20,504 nt of DNA from Anaerolineaceae bacterium UBA2274 (lineage in GTDB: Bacteria; Chloroflexota; Anaerolineae; Anaerolineales; Anaerolineaceae). The stretch covers positions 1 to 20,504 of the forward strand of contig DDWY01000049.1 in assembly GCA_002347705.1 (NCBI GenBank). Reading direction: 5' to 3'. A program made the translations under genes and the position numbers. Below, in pieces: positions 12,556 through 20,407 of this stretch. Every line of letters begins with the position of its first letter. The stretch's first letter is position 1. The notes under the pieces were generated by a model. That model searched no databases and was not told the DNA's origin. It worked only from the letters and a program-made list of their open reading frames with translations.

Positions 12556-15500
12556 CTATCTGAGAATTAGCGGCAGGAATATTTGCTTTGCTGTCACTTT
12601 GATGGTCACAACAGCAGTGTCGCTGAATTCACCCTGCAACATCGAGGTTGAATTAAGTTGATATTCGAAGGTGTCCACACCGAAGAAGCTACCATTGGGT
12701 ACATAGGTGAACGAGCCATCGTCATTGAGAGTGAGTGTGCCGCCTGTTGGCTCAACAAGCACTTCCAGCGTGACAGTCTCGTTCGGGTCCAGCAGCTCGT
12801 CGTTAGCCAAGACGCCGGGTGCCTCAACTTCGAGAGTGACGCCAGCCATAGTCTCGTACTCGTCATCATTTGCGGTGACCCAGTCATTGACGGGGTTGAT
12901 TGTGATGCTGACGGTGACGGTGTTGCTTTCCAATGTGCCATCAGAAACCTTGTAAGTGAAGCTATCAGTGCCGAAGTAATTTTCAGCAGGAGTGTAAACA
13001 AAGGAGCCGTCTTCCGCCAGGTCTAAGCTGCCGTTGTTGACGTCACTCACCAGGATAGCGGTTAGCTCGTCGCCATCCACGTCGGTATCATTTACCAAAA
13101 CGCCTTCTGCCACAAGCACTGTAAGAGCCGTGTCTTCATCCGTTATATAGACATCTTCCAAAGCCACAGGAGCGTCGTTCAGGGGGGTAATCGTGATGGT
13201 TACTGTCGCAATATTGCTGTCAACCGTGCCATCATTCACCGTAAAGGTAAAGCTGTCGGTGCCGTTGTAATCCAATGCAGGAGTATACGTGGCAACATTG
13301 TCAACCAGAACCACTTCGCCATGTAGAGGCTCGTCGACTATCAAATATTCGAGTGTGTCGCCATCTGCGTCTGTGGCGACCAGGGTGATTTCCTTGCTGG
13401 TGTCCTCCGCGGTGGTTACCTCCTGATTTTCAGCAAACGGTACTGCGTTAAAGCTCAATGTAACAATCACCGGATCGTGGTCGGAGGAGCGGTAGGCATC
13501 CGGCGCGTAAAGGGCATCCTGTGCTGGGAGTTTGAAAGAGGTGTCGTAATCAATCAGGTCAGGCTCATCAGCGTTGATATGCCAGAAGTTGACATCCACG
13601 ATGCTGTCTGCCATCGCATGGTTCGCCAGGGCATGGTCCAGGTAACCGGTCTGCCCATCGTACACATAGCCGTAGGCGTTTTCACCGCGTTTCTCAAAGA
13701 TCATATCCAGATAATCGTCAGCGGTGTCAGCGGTATCATCCGCGCCGAGTTTGATCGCGTCAATAGGGTCTTCCTTATCATAAGAGTTCAGGTCGCCAAT
13801 GATCAGCACTTTTCCAAGTTCAGGGAAGTAAGCCGGGTTAGCCAGCCAGTCCACCATCGCTTGCGCGGCTGCAAGGCGGGTCAGGTTGCAGTTGCCCTGC
13901 CCATCGCCCGGGTCGGGGTCGTCAACACAAGCCGAACCCTTGGACTTAAGGTGGTTGACTGCTACCACAAAGGGTACTCCACCCTCATTATCCACAAAGA
14001 CCTGCGCTAAAACGGGGCGGTTGAGGGTATCGATGAAGCGCGCATCCACGCTGGAATCCAGAATTTGGTAGGCTCCTACCGGGGTTACCAAAGCGGGTTT
14101 GTAGAGGATGGCCTGCTTGATGGCGTCCGTGCCAATCGCGCCGGTGTCAATATAGGCGTAGGTGCCTTCGCCCTTGATCGCGTTCAAGCCTGCCACCAGG
14201 TCCGCCACAGCGTCATTACCACTGAAGGGCGAATCGTTCTCGATTTCCATCAGACCGTAAATGTCTGAGTCTATAGCGTCAAGAGCTGCCAGAATCTTGG
14301 CTTTCTGGCGTTCAAATTCCTCAGCATCATCCGCGCCGCGGCATTCCATGGTGCCGCTCGGACCGCAAATGTCATTGGTGCCATCATCCAGAGTCACAAA
14401 GTAGTTCAACACATTGAAGCTTGTTACCTTAAGATCCGCCTCGATGATCTCGGGAGCTTCTGTGCGGGGGTTGGCATCCTCATAAATTGCGCCAATGGTG
14501 GGCTGGATGCGGTAGAGACCCTGGTAAAAGTCCAGGATACCCGTGACGCTGGTCACCGTGCCGCCGCCGCGGAACAGATTTTCCATGGTAAAGGTTAGCC
14601 CGTTGGGGTGAATGGCGGGGTCGGGGTTCTGGGTGGTGCGTCCGTCGTCCAGGGTGATGCGGTCCAGCAGGTAAGCCGCGGCTTCTGCCTGGGCAGGCGT
14701 GCCAGGTTCCACCAAGGCGGTTGGGGTCATGTGCCGGGTGGAGGTGAGCACGATCTCGCCGTAGCGGTCAAAGTTGAAATATTCCGAGATGATCAAGGGC
14801 TGCGGGAAAGTGACCAGCATGCTCTCATACTTCTCAAAGTCACTGACCGCGGTCACCGGAAGAGTTACCGGGGTTGGGATAATAGTGTGGCCGGAGGAGC
14901 AAATTAAGACCTGGGTCACCGGGGAAATTTCAGTAATACCATAATATTCGACTGCCTTCCCTGAAACGCGGACATGGTCACCTACGTTCACTGCAGTAGT
15001 GGTGTTGTAAACGAAAATACCATCCGAAGTGGCGGGGTTACCATCACCAGCGATGTCCTGGATGTAATAGCCATTCTTCCCGCCCACCTGGAAGTCACCC
15101 ACCACCACACCTTCGGTGGTCACGTTCTGATTAACGAGCGGGGAAGTTTCACCGGCACCCTGGATATCGTAAATGGGCGTGAAGGGGTCGCCGCAGCCCG
15201 GAGCAATGCCGAAGCTGAAGACGTAATCCGCGAGCATATAATCGGCTATGGCATCGTCGAGGTCATCATCGTTGACCTTGGTGTGGTCGATCGTGACTGT
15301 GCAGGTCTCACCGACGGTAAAGACATCGTCCGGATTGAGTGTAAAGACAGGGTCCGCGTCCGTAACCACGGCAGTGTGTGTTCCGGAGGTTCCGCACACA
15401 ATACTGAACCAGGGTTCCACGACGGTTACAGGTTCGCTAAAAGTGATCACGATATTGTCTGTCTTTTGTGCCGTACCGTTATTTGCAGGCACTGTGCTGG

Positions 15501-16689
15501 CAACGGTGGGGGCTTGATCACCCGGTCCACAGATCATCGTATGGCTGCCTAGATTGGTAAAGGTGTCTATTGCGAATCCGTTATATTCCAGAGCAGGATT
15601 AAATTCGTCAACAGTTATGCTATCACCTTGGCAGATGGTTTCTTTGCGCACCAGTGTGTGGTCCACAGTAGATGTATCGCCACTCCCCCAACCGTTTGGT
15701 GGAGCATATCCAAGCCGACCGAAAGAGTCACGAATTATTTCACCTTCAGTAGTAATTTCATACAGAACCAAGGTATCGTTACCATCAAAAGCCGTGAATG
15801 TATCAGTACGATCTGCATAGTTTTTTAAACCTACAGAAGCTGCACTATTGACAACTACATAGGTTTCCCCTGCTGGTAGAATCGTTTCTTCTACCCAATA
15901 AAGTGTGCTTGAAGCGCTCGTGCTGCCGTTGGAATAAAGTCTCATGAAATAATTCTGCAGATTTATTTCCGCACCGGTACCATTAAACAATTCTAAGGCT
16001 TGATTGTTACCGCTTCCCTCCACATACTCCGAAATAATAAAACGCTCTGGGAAGGTTTCCGCAGGTCCACAGGCATAAGTGGGAGAAGCTGTGTTGCGTG
16101 GGGTTGGGGCTCCGGTGACAAAATCAGCAGCATTGTCATCTGTGTCCTGACAGCCGCCTTCTTTGCGAATTACAGCATTGGTATTTGATGGGGCGGGCGC
16201 TGGGGCGGAACCTTCAAAACAATTAGCTGCTGCACCGACAAAATCAATCACGCCAGTCGGGCAAGCACCAGATAAGGATGTGGTTGAATTTACTAATGCA
16301 ACCTTAAAGGCGGTCCCACTCATAGTTATGCTGCCTGTGGCATCCGGTGTTGGTAATGGTGTCGTACCACCAGATCCCTGAGCTTCCTGGATCAAGTAGT
16401 AGCCATTAGCTGGGATAGTTCCGGTTAATGGAGTAACTGCCCAAGTGGTTCCAGTGGCAGAAGCGTATTGTACGCTCCAGCCTGATAAGCTTATGGCTGT
16501 GTCAGTTGAGTTAAAAAGCTCAATGAAATCGTGGGTGTAAGTGGAACCAGAGTTTCCCCCGCCGCCATAAGCTTGAGAAATGCGTATGGGATTTGCCGCC
16601 ATAACGGGTTGGGCGGGTTGGATGCCCACCATGCCAACCATCAGCAGGACAGCCATCATTACTAAGGTGAGACGAGACTTTCTGTGCAT
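12556..16689 (-). CDS. Secreted multidomain nuclease (lamin-tail, OB, EEP nuclease, cadherin-like repeats)
   Basis: A 1377-residue exported protein, probably an extracellular DNase of the ExeM/NucH kind that scavenges DNA. A signal peptide (1-31, ending QPVMA) is followed by two lamin-tail-like domains (about 33-205, with SQAYGGGGNSGSTYTHDFIE, and 215-385, with ISEYVEGSGNNQALELFN). Next come an SbsA-type Ig-like domain (391-496), an OB-fold/ExeM region (498-735) and an endonuclease/exonuclease/phosphatase domain (752-1080). Catalytic motifs are TSFNVLNYF (755-763), LMEIEN (813-818), VNHLKSKG, IGDLNSY (964-970) and SSDHDPV (1068-1074). Three cadherin-like Ig repeats (1081-1170, 1171-1268, 1269-1366) carry the DSFTFTVNDG pattern. 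The last residues are IFLPLILR. A GGAGG ribosome site precedes ATG 16689; a terminator follows. Confidence 0.93.
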   Translation of the reverse strand: MHRKSRLTLVMMAVLLMVGMVGIQPAQPVMAANPIRISQAYGGGGNSGSTYTHDFIELFNSTDTAISLSGWSVQYASATGTTWAVTPLTGTIPANGYYLIQEAQGSGGTTPLPTPDATGSITMSGTAFKVALVNSTTSLSGACPTGVIDFVGAAANCFEGSAPAPAPSNTNAVIRKEGGCQDTDDNAADFVTGAPTPRNTASPTYACGPAETFPERFIISEYVEGSGNNQALELFNGTGAEINLQNYFMRLYSNGSTSASSTLYWVEETILPAGETYVVVNSAASVGLKNYADRTDTFTAFDGNDTLVLYEITTEGEIIRDSFGRLGYAPPNGWGSGDTSTVDHTLVRKETICQGDSITVDEFNPALEYNGFAIDTFTNLGSHTMICGPGDQAPTVASTVPANNGTAQKTDNIVITFSEPVTVVEPWFSIVCGTSGTHTAVVTDADPVFTLNPDDVFTVGETCTVTIDHTKVNDDDLDDAIADYMLADYVFSFGIAPGCGDPFTPIYDIQGAGETSPLVNQNVTTEGVVVGDFQVGGKNGYYIQDIAGDGNPATSDGIFVYNTTTAVNVGDHVRVSGKAVEYYGITEISPVTQVLICSSGHTIIPTPVTLPVTAVSDFEKYESMLVTFPQPLIISEYFNFDRYGEIVLTSTRHMTPTALVEPGTPAQAEAAAYLLDRITLDDGRTTQNPDPAIHPNGLTFTMENLFRGGGTVTSVTGILDFYQGLYRIQPTIGAIYEDANPRTEAPEIIEADLKVTSFNVLNYFVTLDDGTNDICGPSGTMECRGADDAEEFERQKAKILAALDAIDSDIYGLMEIENDSPFSGNDAVADLVAGLNAIKGEGTYAYIDTGAIGTDAIKQAILYKPALVTPVGAYQILDSSVDARFIDTLNRPVLAQVFVDNEGGVPFVVAVNHLKSKGSACVDDPDPGDGQGNCNLTRLAAAQAMVDWLANPAYFPELGKVLIIGDLNSYDKEDPIDAIKLGADDTADTADDYLDMIFEKRGENAYGYVYDGQTGYLDHALANHAMADSIVDVNFWHINADEPDLIDYDTSFKLPAQDALYAPDAYRSSDHDPVIVTLSFNAVPFAENQEVTTAEDTSKEITLVATDADGDTLEYLIVDEPLHGEVVLVDNVATYTPALDYNGTDSFTFTVNDGTVDSNIATVTITITPLNDAPVALEDVYITDEDTALTVLVAEGVLVNDTDVDGDELTAILVSDVNNGSLDLAEDGSFVYTPAENYFGTDSFTYKVSDGTLESNTVTVSITINPVNDWVTANDDEYETMAGVTLEVEAPGVLANDELLDPNETVTLEVLVEPTGGTLTLNDDGSFTYVPNGSFFGVDTFEYQLNSTSMLQGEFSDTAVVTIKVTAKQIFLPLILR

Positions 16690-16837
16690 GTGTATTCCTC
16701 CAATTTTAAATGTACGAGTGAAAACTTCTATGACATAATATTATCACTACTATCCTCCTTTTCCGCCTAAAACTTCCCATTGTGAAAGATAATAACTGTG
16801 GGGGTGGCGCTACACGCTTGCTCAGAATAACCAAACG

Positions 16838-16908
16838 GGTAACCACGGGGGGTTACCACTACGACTATGTAGCGTCGTAGGCCGGATTGCGTATTTCAAT
16901 CCGGCTTT
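16838..16908. repeat. 71-bp repeat, family A, copy 1
   Basis: Begins with GGTAACC-acgggg-GGTTACC and ends with the hairpin GCCGGATTG (16881-16889) / CAATCCGGC (16897-16905), loop CGTATTT. It matches 17065-17135 with about 4 differences in 71 bases. Confidence 0.85.
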
Positions 16909-17064
16909 GTTTTGCGGGTAACCACAGCTCTTGAGATGGTGGTTCCCAAAGGGTTACCCTCACGTCAGGTAAATTTTTGGTCAACCAGCCCGCGGGGTGT
17001 GGATTTCGGCAATGTCTCAGGATAGGGGCAGCCCCCCGTGTCTGCTCTTGAGCATTGAGCCAAT

Positions 17065-17135
17065 GGTAACCACGGGGGGTTACCACTACAATTATGTACC
17101 GTCGTAGGCCAGATTGCGTATTTCAATCCGGCTTT
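17065..17135. repeat. 71-bp repeat, family A, copy 2
   Basis: Second direct copy, 227 bp downstream of copy 1. The stem GCCAGATTG (17108-17116) / CAATCCGGC (17124-17132) has one mismatch (A17111 opposite C17129); the loop CGTATTT is identical. Confidence 0.85.
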
Positions 17136-17209
17136 TTTGTAGATAACCAGTTACCTGTAGGTCGGACGGAGTACCGGCGAAGCTGTGTAATGAGGTTTTT
17201 TCATGCAAT

Positions 17210-17275
17210 GGCGGATTGAGGACGGAACCATTGACCTGTATGCCAATACGGAAACGCCCTCAATCTCGCCTTACA
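17210..17275. repeat. 66-bp palindromic repeat, family B, copy 1
   Basis: GGCGGATTGAGG at the left and CCTCAATCTCGCCTTACA at the right. The arms GATTGAGG (17214-17221) and CCTCAATC (17258-17265) are complementary. The left flank GGCG and right flank CTCGCC also pair loosely. Confidence 0.8.
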
Positions 17276-17345
17276 ACTAAATTTGCCTGGGAATCAGTGC
17301 ATGGTGATCGGCCTTTCATCCCTAAATAGACTCAGAGACGATACC

Positions 17346-17412
17346 CGTAGGGTGAGATTGGAAGAACTGCGGCCAATTATACTGAGAGATCTGGTTGTGC
17401 TTCCAATCCGCC
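17346..17412. repeat. 67-bp palindromic repeat, family B, reversed copy
   Basis: Reverse orientation of family B: CGTAGGGTGAGATTGGAAG at the left, CTTCCAATCCGCC at the right. The arms GATTGGAAG (17356-17364) and CTTCCAATC (17400-17408) differ from copies 1 and 2 but remain complementary. Confidence 0.75.
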
Positions 17413-17464
17413 ATAACGGGATCAATTATTTAAGAATGACAACGCCACTATGATCACTGGCGTC

Positions 17465-17530
17465 GGCGGATTGAGGGCACGATACGTTCATCTATTGCAC
17501 AGTCTAAGGTGCCCTCAATCTCGCCCTACA
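17465..17530. repeat. 66-bp palindromic repeat, family B, copy 2
   Basis: Same ends as copy 1 with a perfect 12-bp inverted repeat GATTGAGGGCAC (17469-17480) / GTGCCCTCAATC (17509-17520), closed by CTCGCCCTACA. Confidence 0.85.
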
Positions 17531-17548
17531 CGTTTCTTTCGGTCAATC

Positions 17549-17579
17549 GGCGGAGTGGTGAACTGCGCACCATTCCGCC
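17549..17579. repeat. Short hairpin with 7-nt loop
   Basis: GGCGGAGTGGTG (17549-17560) pairs with CACCATTCCGCC (17568-17579), 12 bp with one G-T pair, loop AACTGCG. It lies 19 nt after family B copy 2 and may be another small repeat. Confidence 0.65.
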
Positions 17580-17630
17580 CTTGTTGAGCTGAACTTCAGC
17601 GGATGGCGCCAGAATAAAAGTGCCAGAATT

Positions 17631-17776
17631 GTAGGGTGGGTTGGCGTTAAGAGGTGTTGGAATCTTCGAAGAAATAAAAAGCCAACCCACCGATCGTGAG
17701 CATGGGATGTGAGTTGGTGGGTTGGCTAGTTTGAAACTCGCCTAAGCAAAGAGTGAGTGACGCCAACCCACCCTAC
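17631..17776. repeat. 146-bp nested palindrome (four complementary arms)
   Basis: The outer arms GTAGGGTGGGTTGGCGT (17631-17647) and ACGCCAACCCACCCTAC (17760-17776) are a perfect 17-bp inverted repeat. The inner arms AGCCAACCCACC (17680-17691) and GGTGGGTTGGCT (17716-17727) are a perfect 12-bp inverted repeat and carry the same core. The element can fold as one long hairpin or as two side-by-side hairpins, like a MITE built from two tandem units. No reading frame lies inside. Confidence 0.9.
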
Positions 17777-17915
17777 GGACTCCATCAGTAAGCACAGAAA
17801 CCGCCATTTTTTGTGGTGCAGGCATCACGCCCAGTAAACAATTCTATAGTAACTCCAGGCAGATACGGTCCCAGGTCGGACATAATGCTTTCTTGCCCGC
17901 GAGCCAGGGTATTGG

Positions 17916-17934
17916 GGATTGCGCGTTCCAATCC
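17916..17934. repeat. Diverged family A hairpin
   Basis: GGATTG (17916-17921), loop CGCGTTC, CAATCC (17929-17934), followed by GGC as in the complete copies. Only 6 bp of stem remain. Confidence 0.55.
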
Positions 17935-17994
17935 GGCTATGTTTCACAAGTACCCACCGGCTTCAGGCGGTGGAGTAATACCATGACTTGCCCC

Positions 17995-18023
17995 TTGAAC
18001 TTTAGACCATAAGCTAATAAAAT
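17995..18023 (+). promoter_or_regulatory. Promoter of the arsR-type/MFS operon
   Basis: TTGAAC (17995-18000), 17-nt spacer, TAAAAT (18018-18023), then about 30 nt to ATG 18054. A GGAGAG ribosome site (18043-18048) follows. Confidence 0.75.
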
Positions 18024-18038
18024 AGATTATTATCTATT
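18021..18038. promoter_or_regulatory. Palindromic operator overlapping the -10 box
   Basis: AATAGAT (18021-18027), four bases TATT, ATCTATT (18032-18038): a perfect 7-bp inverted repeat that covers the last half of the -10 box and the predicted start of transcription. AT-rich dyads of this size placed here are typical binding sites of ArsR/SmtB repressors, so autoregulation by the downstream gene is likely. Confidence 0.65.
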
Positions 18039-18053
18039 AATTGGAGAGATGCC

Positions 18054-19112
18054 ATGTGCGCTTTAGCCCTTACTAAAATCCAATGGGACATCGGAACCGC
18101 TTATGACCTCTTTGTGAGCCTGCGCGCGCTCCACGACCCGGACGCGTTCGGAGTGAGGGCATCCTGGGCTGCCGGCGTACGCTCGCGCCTGCCAGCGGAA
18201 CACCGCCAAACGCTCGACCTGGCTATCAAACAGATCAGCCCCCCTCTCTTTTTCGTCCAAACTCTGCCTGCGCCGAAGGATGCGGCCAGCGTTATCGAAA
18301 TGCTTAAAAAATTGCCGCCTTCCCGCGTGCTGGAGACGCTTTCATTTCCTTTTCAGACCCCCACCTCGCTCAAAGAGACCCTGCTCAATGTGCGTCCGGG
18401 GCACAAGTGGACCCCCGCCGAAAGGCAGGTTTTGGTGGATCATGCCCGTTTGACCGGGCAGCAAAGCCAGTCCGCCTATCTTGAAGGGCTTTACCAGATG
18501 TGGTCTGAGCGCGAGGCTTTTGGTGAAAAACTCATCATAGCACTCGAAGCCTACATCGACGGATTTTTTGCCGAAGAGGAACAACGCATTCTGCCGGTCC
18601 TCAAAAATGGGCTTTCACACGCCCAGATGCGGGCAGGCAGCAAGCCTTTGCCACTGCTGCTTGAAGAGTTGAGCAACGGCGTGCGGATTGAGAAGATTGA
18701 CACCTACTCAAAAATCGTCCTGGCGCCTTCCTTCTGGGGCTCCCCTTATATGTTTCTCGAGAAACTAAGCTCGGACACGCTGATGGTCGTTTTTGGAGCC
18801 CGCCCGGATTCGATGGCGATCATTCCCGGTGATATCGTCCCGGATGCCCTGATCCGCAGCCTAAAAGCGCTCTCCGACGCAACCCGCTTGCGCATCCTGC
18901 GCTACCTGGCGCAATCCCCACACACCGCCACCGAACTTTCGCGTGCCCTGCGCTTGCGCCCGCCCACGGTGCTGCATCACCTCAACCTATTGCGCATGGC
19001 TGGGATGGTACAGATCCTGCTCAGTGAGGAAGGCGAACGTCAATTCTCGCCGCGCTACGACGGCTTTGAAAACACCATCGACTTGCTCAAGCAGTTTGTC
19101 CAGGGGGAATGA
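18054..19112 (+). CDS. ArsR-type transcriptional regulator with long N-terminal sensor domain
   Basis: A 352-residue protein. The last third (about 267-335) is an ArsR/SmtB winged helix: SLKALSDATRLRILRYLAQS, then the recognition helix region ATELSRALRLRPPTVLHHLNLL and wing residues LLSEEGERQF. The first 260 residues form a mostly helical domain with no recognised family and probably bind a ligand or another protein. There is no ELCVCDL-type metal site; the only cysteine is Cys2, so metal sensing is unlikely. Start: ATG 18054 after GGAGAG; an ATG at 18049 is out of frame. It is joined to the MFS gene by an ATGA overlap (19109-19112), so it probably controls that transporter. Confidence 0.85.
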   Translation: MCALALTKIQWDIGTAYDLFVSLRALHDPDAFGVRASWAAGVRSRLPAEHRQTLDLAIKQISPPLFFVQTLPAPKDAASVIEMLKKLPPSRVLETLSFPFQTPTSLKETLLNVRPGHKWTPAERQVLVDHARLTGQQSQSAYLEGLYQMWSEREAFGEKLIIALEAYIDGFFAEEEQRILPVLKNGLSHAQMRAGSKPLPLLLEELSNGVRIEKIDTYSKIVLAPSFWGSPYMFLEKLSSDTLMVVFGARPDSMAIIPGDIVPDALIRSLKALSDATRLRILRYLAQSPHTATELSRALRLRPPTVLHHLNLLRMAGMVQILLSEEGERQFSPRYDGFENTIDLLKQFVQGE

Positions 19113-20407
19113 GTTTGGAAGAGAGAGACCCGGAAGCTGAGCCTGAGGAACGTCGCTCGGTCCTGAGCACTTACCTGAGCCGCGTGCGCGCCTTCACCGG
19201 CAACGCAAGGCTCTTTTTGCTGAGCCTGCTGTTTTTTGGCGTTGCCATGGGCATCAGCCAGTTGTTGTTCAACTTTTATGTGCTCAGCCTGGGATACAAC
19301 GAAGCCACGCTCGGCAACCTGGTAACAGCCCGCAGCCTCACTTCGCTGCTGGTGGCGCTGCCGATGGGCTACCTGACCGACCGCATTGGGGGCAAAAACG
19401 CTTTTCTGATTGGCTATCTTGCCTATGGTGTTTCGATGGCGATGATGCTGCTTTTCCCATCTGTGCCGATGTTTATCGCTATGGGCGTTCTGCAAGGCGT
19501 TGCCCAGGCGCTTTCAGGTGTTGCTACCGGACCCTTTTTGATGGAGAATAGCGGTCCCAAAGAGCGGACATATCTATTCAGCCTGTCATCCGGGCTGCGC
19601 ATGACCGCAACTTCCATCGGCGAATGGCTGGGCGGCTACCTGCCAGGCTGGGCGGCAGGCATCATCGCTGTCAGCGCGGTCAGCTCTCGCGCTTACAGTT
19701 GGTCTTTGTGGGTGATGGCGTTTCTATCAATCGCATCGGCAGTACCGGTGATATTAATGAAGGCAGATTTGAGGTCTGTCAGTCAGCGCTCAGCTTTTGC
19801 GCCGATCAGCTTTATCCGCAAGAATCCGGGACTTCTGGGCAAACTGATTCTGCCCAGCCTGGTGATATCCATCGGGGCGGGCATGGTAATGCCCTTCATG
19901 AACGTCTTCTTCCGCAACGTCCACAACCAGAGCGATGCGGCGATTGGCGTAATTTTTGCCTGGGGCAGCCTGGCGATGGGTGTTGGGTTGGTGGTTGCTC
20001 CAGCCCTGGCGGAGCGTTTTGGCAAGATCCAGGTGGTAACGGCTACCCAGGCGCTCTCAATCCCCTTCCTGGCGCTGTTGGGCTTCGCGCCGTGGTTCGA
20101 GGTGAGCGTGGTCGCGTATTACTTCCGCCTGACGCTGATGAATATGAGCGGACCAATTTATTCCACTTTTACTATGGAAAGGGTGGACCCCGAATCGCGC
20201 GGGATGATTGCGAGTCTTTCAAGCATGGCGGGCAACTTTGGCTGGGCATTCAGCCCGACCATCAGCGGTTGGCTGCAGGTGCGCTCGGGCTTCCAGTGGC
20301 CTTTCACCATCACGATAATTACCTATGTGATCGCCATCGGCATGTATTACGCCTGGTTCCTTTCGAAAGGGAAGAGCAAAAAGCCTGTGAAAGTGATGGC
20401 GGATTGA
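19109..20407 (+). CDS. MFS transporter (efflux type)
   Basis: A 432-residue major facilitator with about 12 hydrophobic helices. After a charged N-terminal tail (about 1-28), the first helix starts near LFLLSLLFFGVAMG. The loop between helices 2 and 3 carries the MFS motif A variant PMGYLTDRIGGKNAF (about 80-94). The centre has a longer cytosolic loop (about 215-240, with MKADLRSVSQR), and the last helix ends YYAWFLSKGKSKK. The family exports drugs or metabolites by proton antiport; the substrate is not visible. Translation is coupled to the ArsR-type gene, suggesting an inducible efflux pair. No terminator is seen in the 97 bases after the stop. Confidence 0.92.
   Translation: MSLEERDPEAEPEERRSVLSTYLSRVRAFTGNARLFLLSLLFFGVAMGISQLLFNFYVLSLGYNEATLGNLVTARSLTSLLVALPMGYLTDRIGGKNAFLIGYLAYGVSMAMMLLFPSVPMFIAMGVLQGVAQALSGVATGPFLMENSGPKERTYLFSLSSGLRMTATSIGEWLGGYLPGWAAGIIAVSAVSSRAYSWSLWVMAFLSIASAVPVILMKADLRSVSQRSAFAPISFIRKNPGLLGKLILPSLVISIGAGMVMPFMNVFFRNVHNQSDAAIGVIFAWGSLAMGVGLVVAPALAERFGKIQVVTATQALSIPFLALLGFAPWFEVSVVAYYFRLTLMNMSGPIYSTFTMERVDPESRGMIASLSSMAGNFGWAFSPTISGWLQVRSGFQWPFTITIITYVIAIGMYYAWFLSKGKSKKPVKVMAD

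Larger units (their letters stand above)
16690..18053. other. 1.36-kb gene-free region packed with inverted repeats
   Basis: No gene is supported; the only reading frame (16865-17086, minus) covers repeat sequence. The stretch holds two 71-bp direct copies of family A (16838-16908, 17065-17135), three 66-67 bp copies of family B (17210-17275, 17346-17412, 17465-17530), a lone hairpin (17549-17579), a nested palindrome (17631-17776), a diverged family A copy (17916-17934), and the promoter and operator of the ArsR-type gene. The first 130 bases are the leader of the nuclease gene and are AT-rich with no motif I trust. Confidence 0.8.

Noticed and set aside
13477..15552. Several long plus-strand reading frames opposite the secreted nuclease
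   Set aside because: They mirror the conserved nuclease and OB domains on the other strand and have no ribosome sites or domain character.
16838..17776. CRISPR array
   Set aside because: Repeats are of several kinds, differ in spacing and orientation, and have no regular 25-40 bp repeat/spacer pattern.
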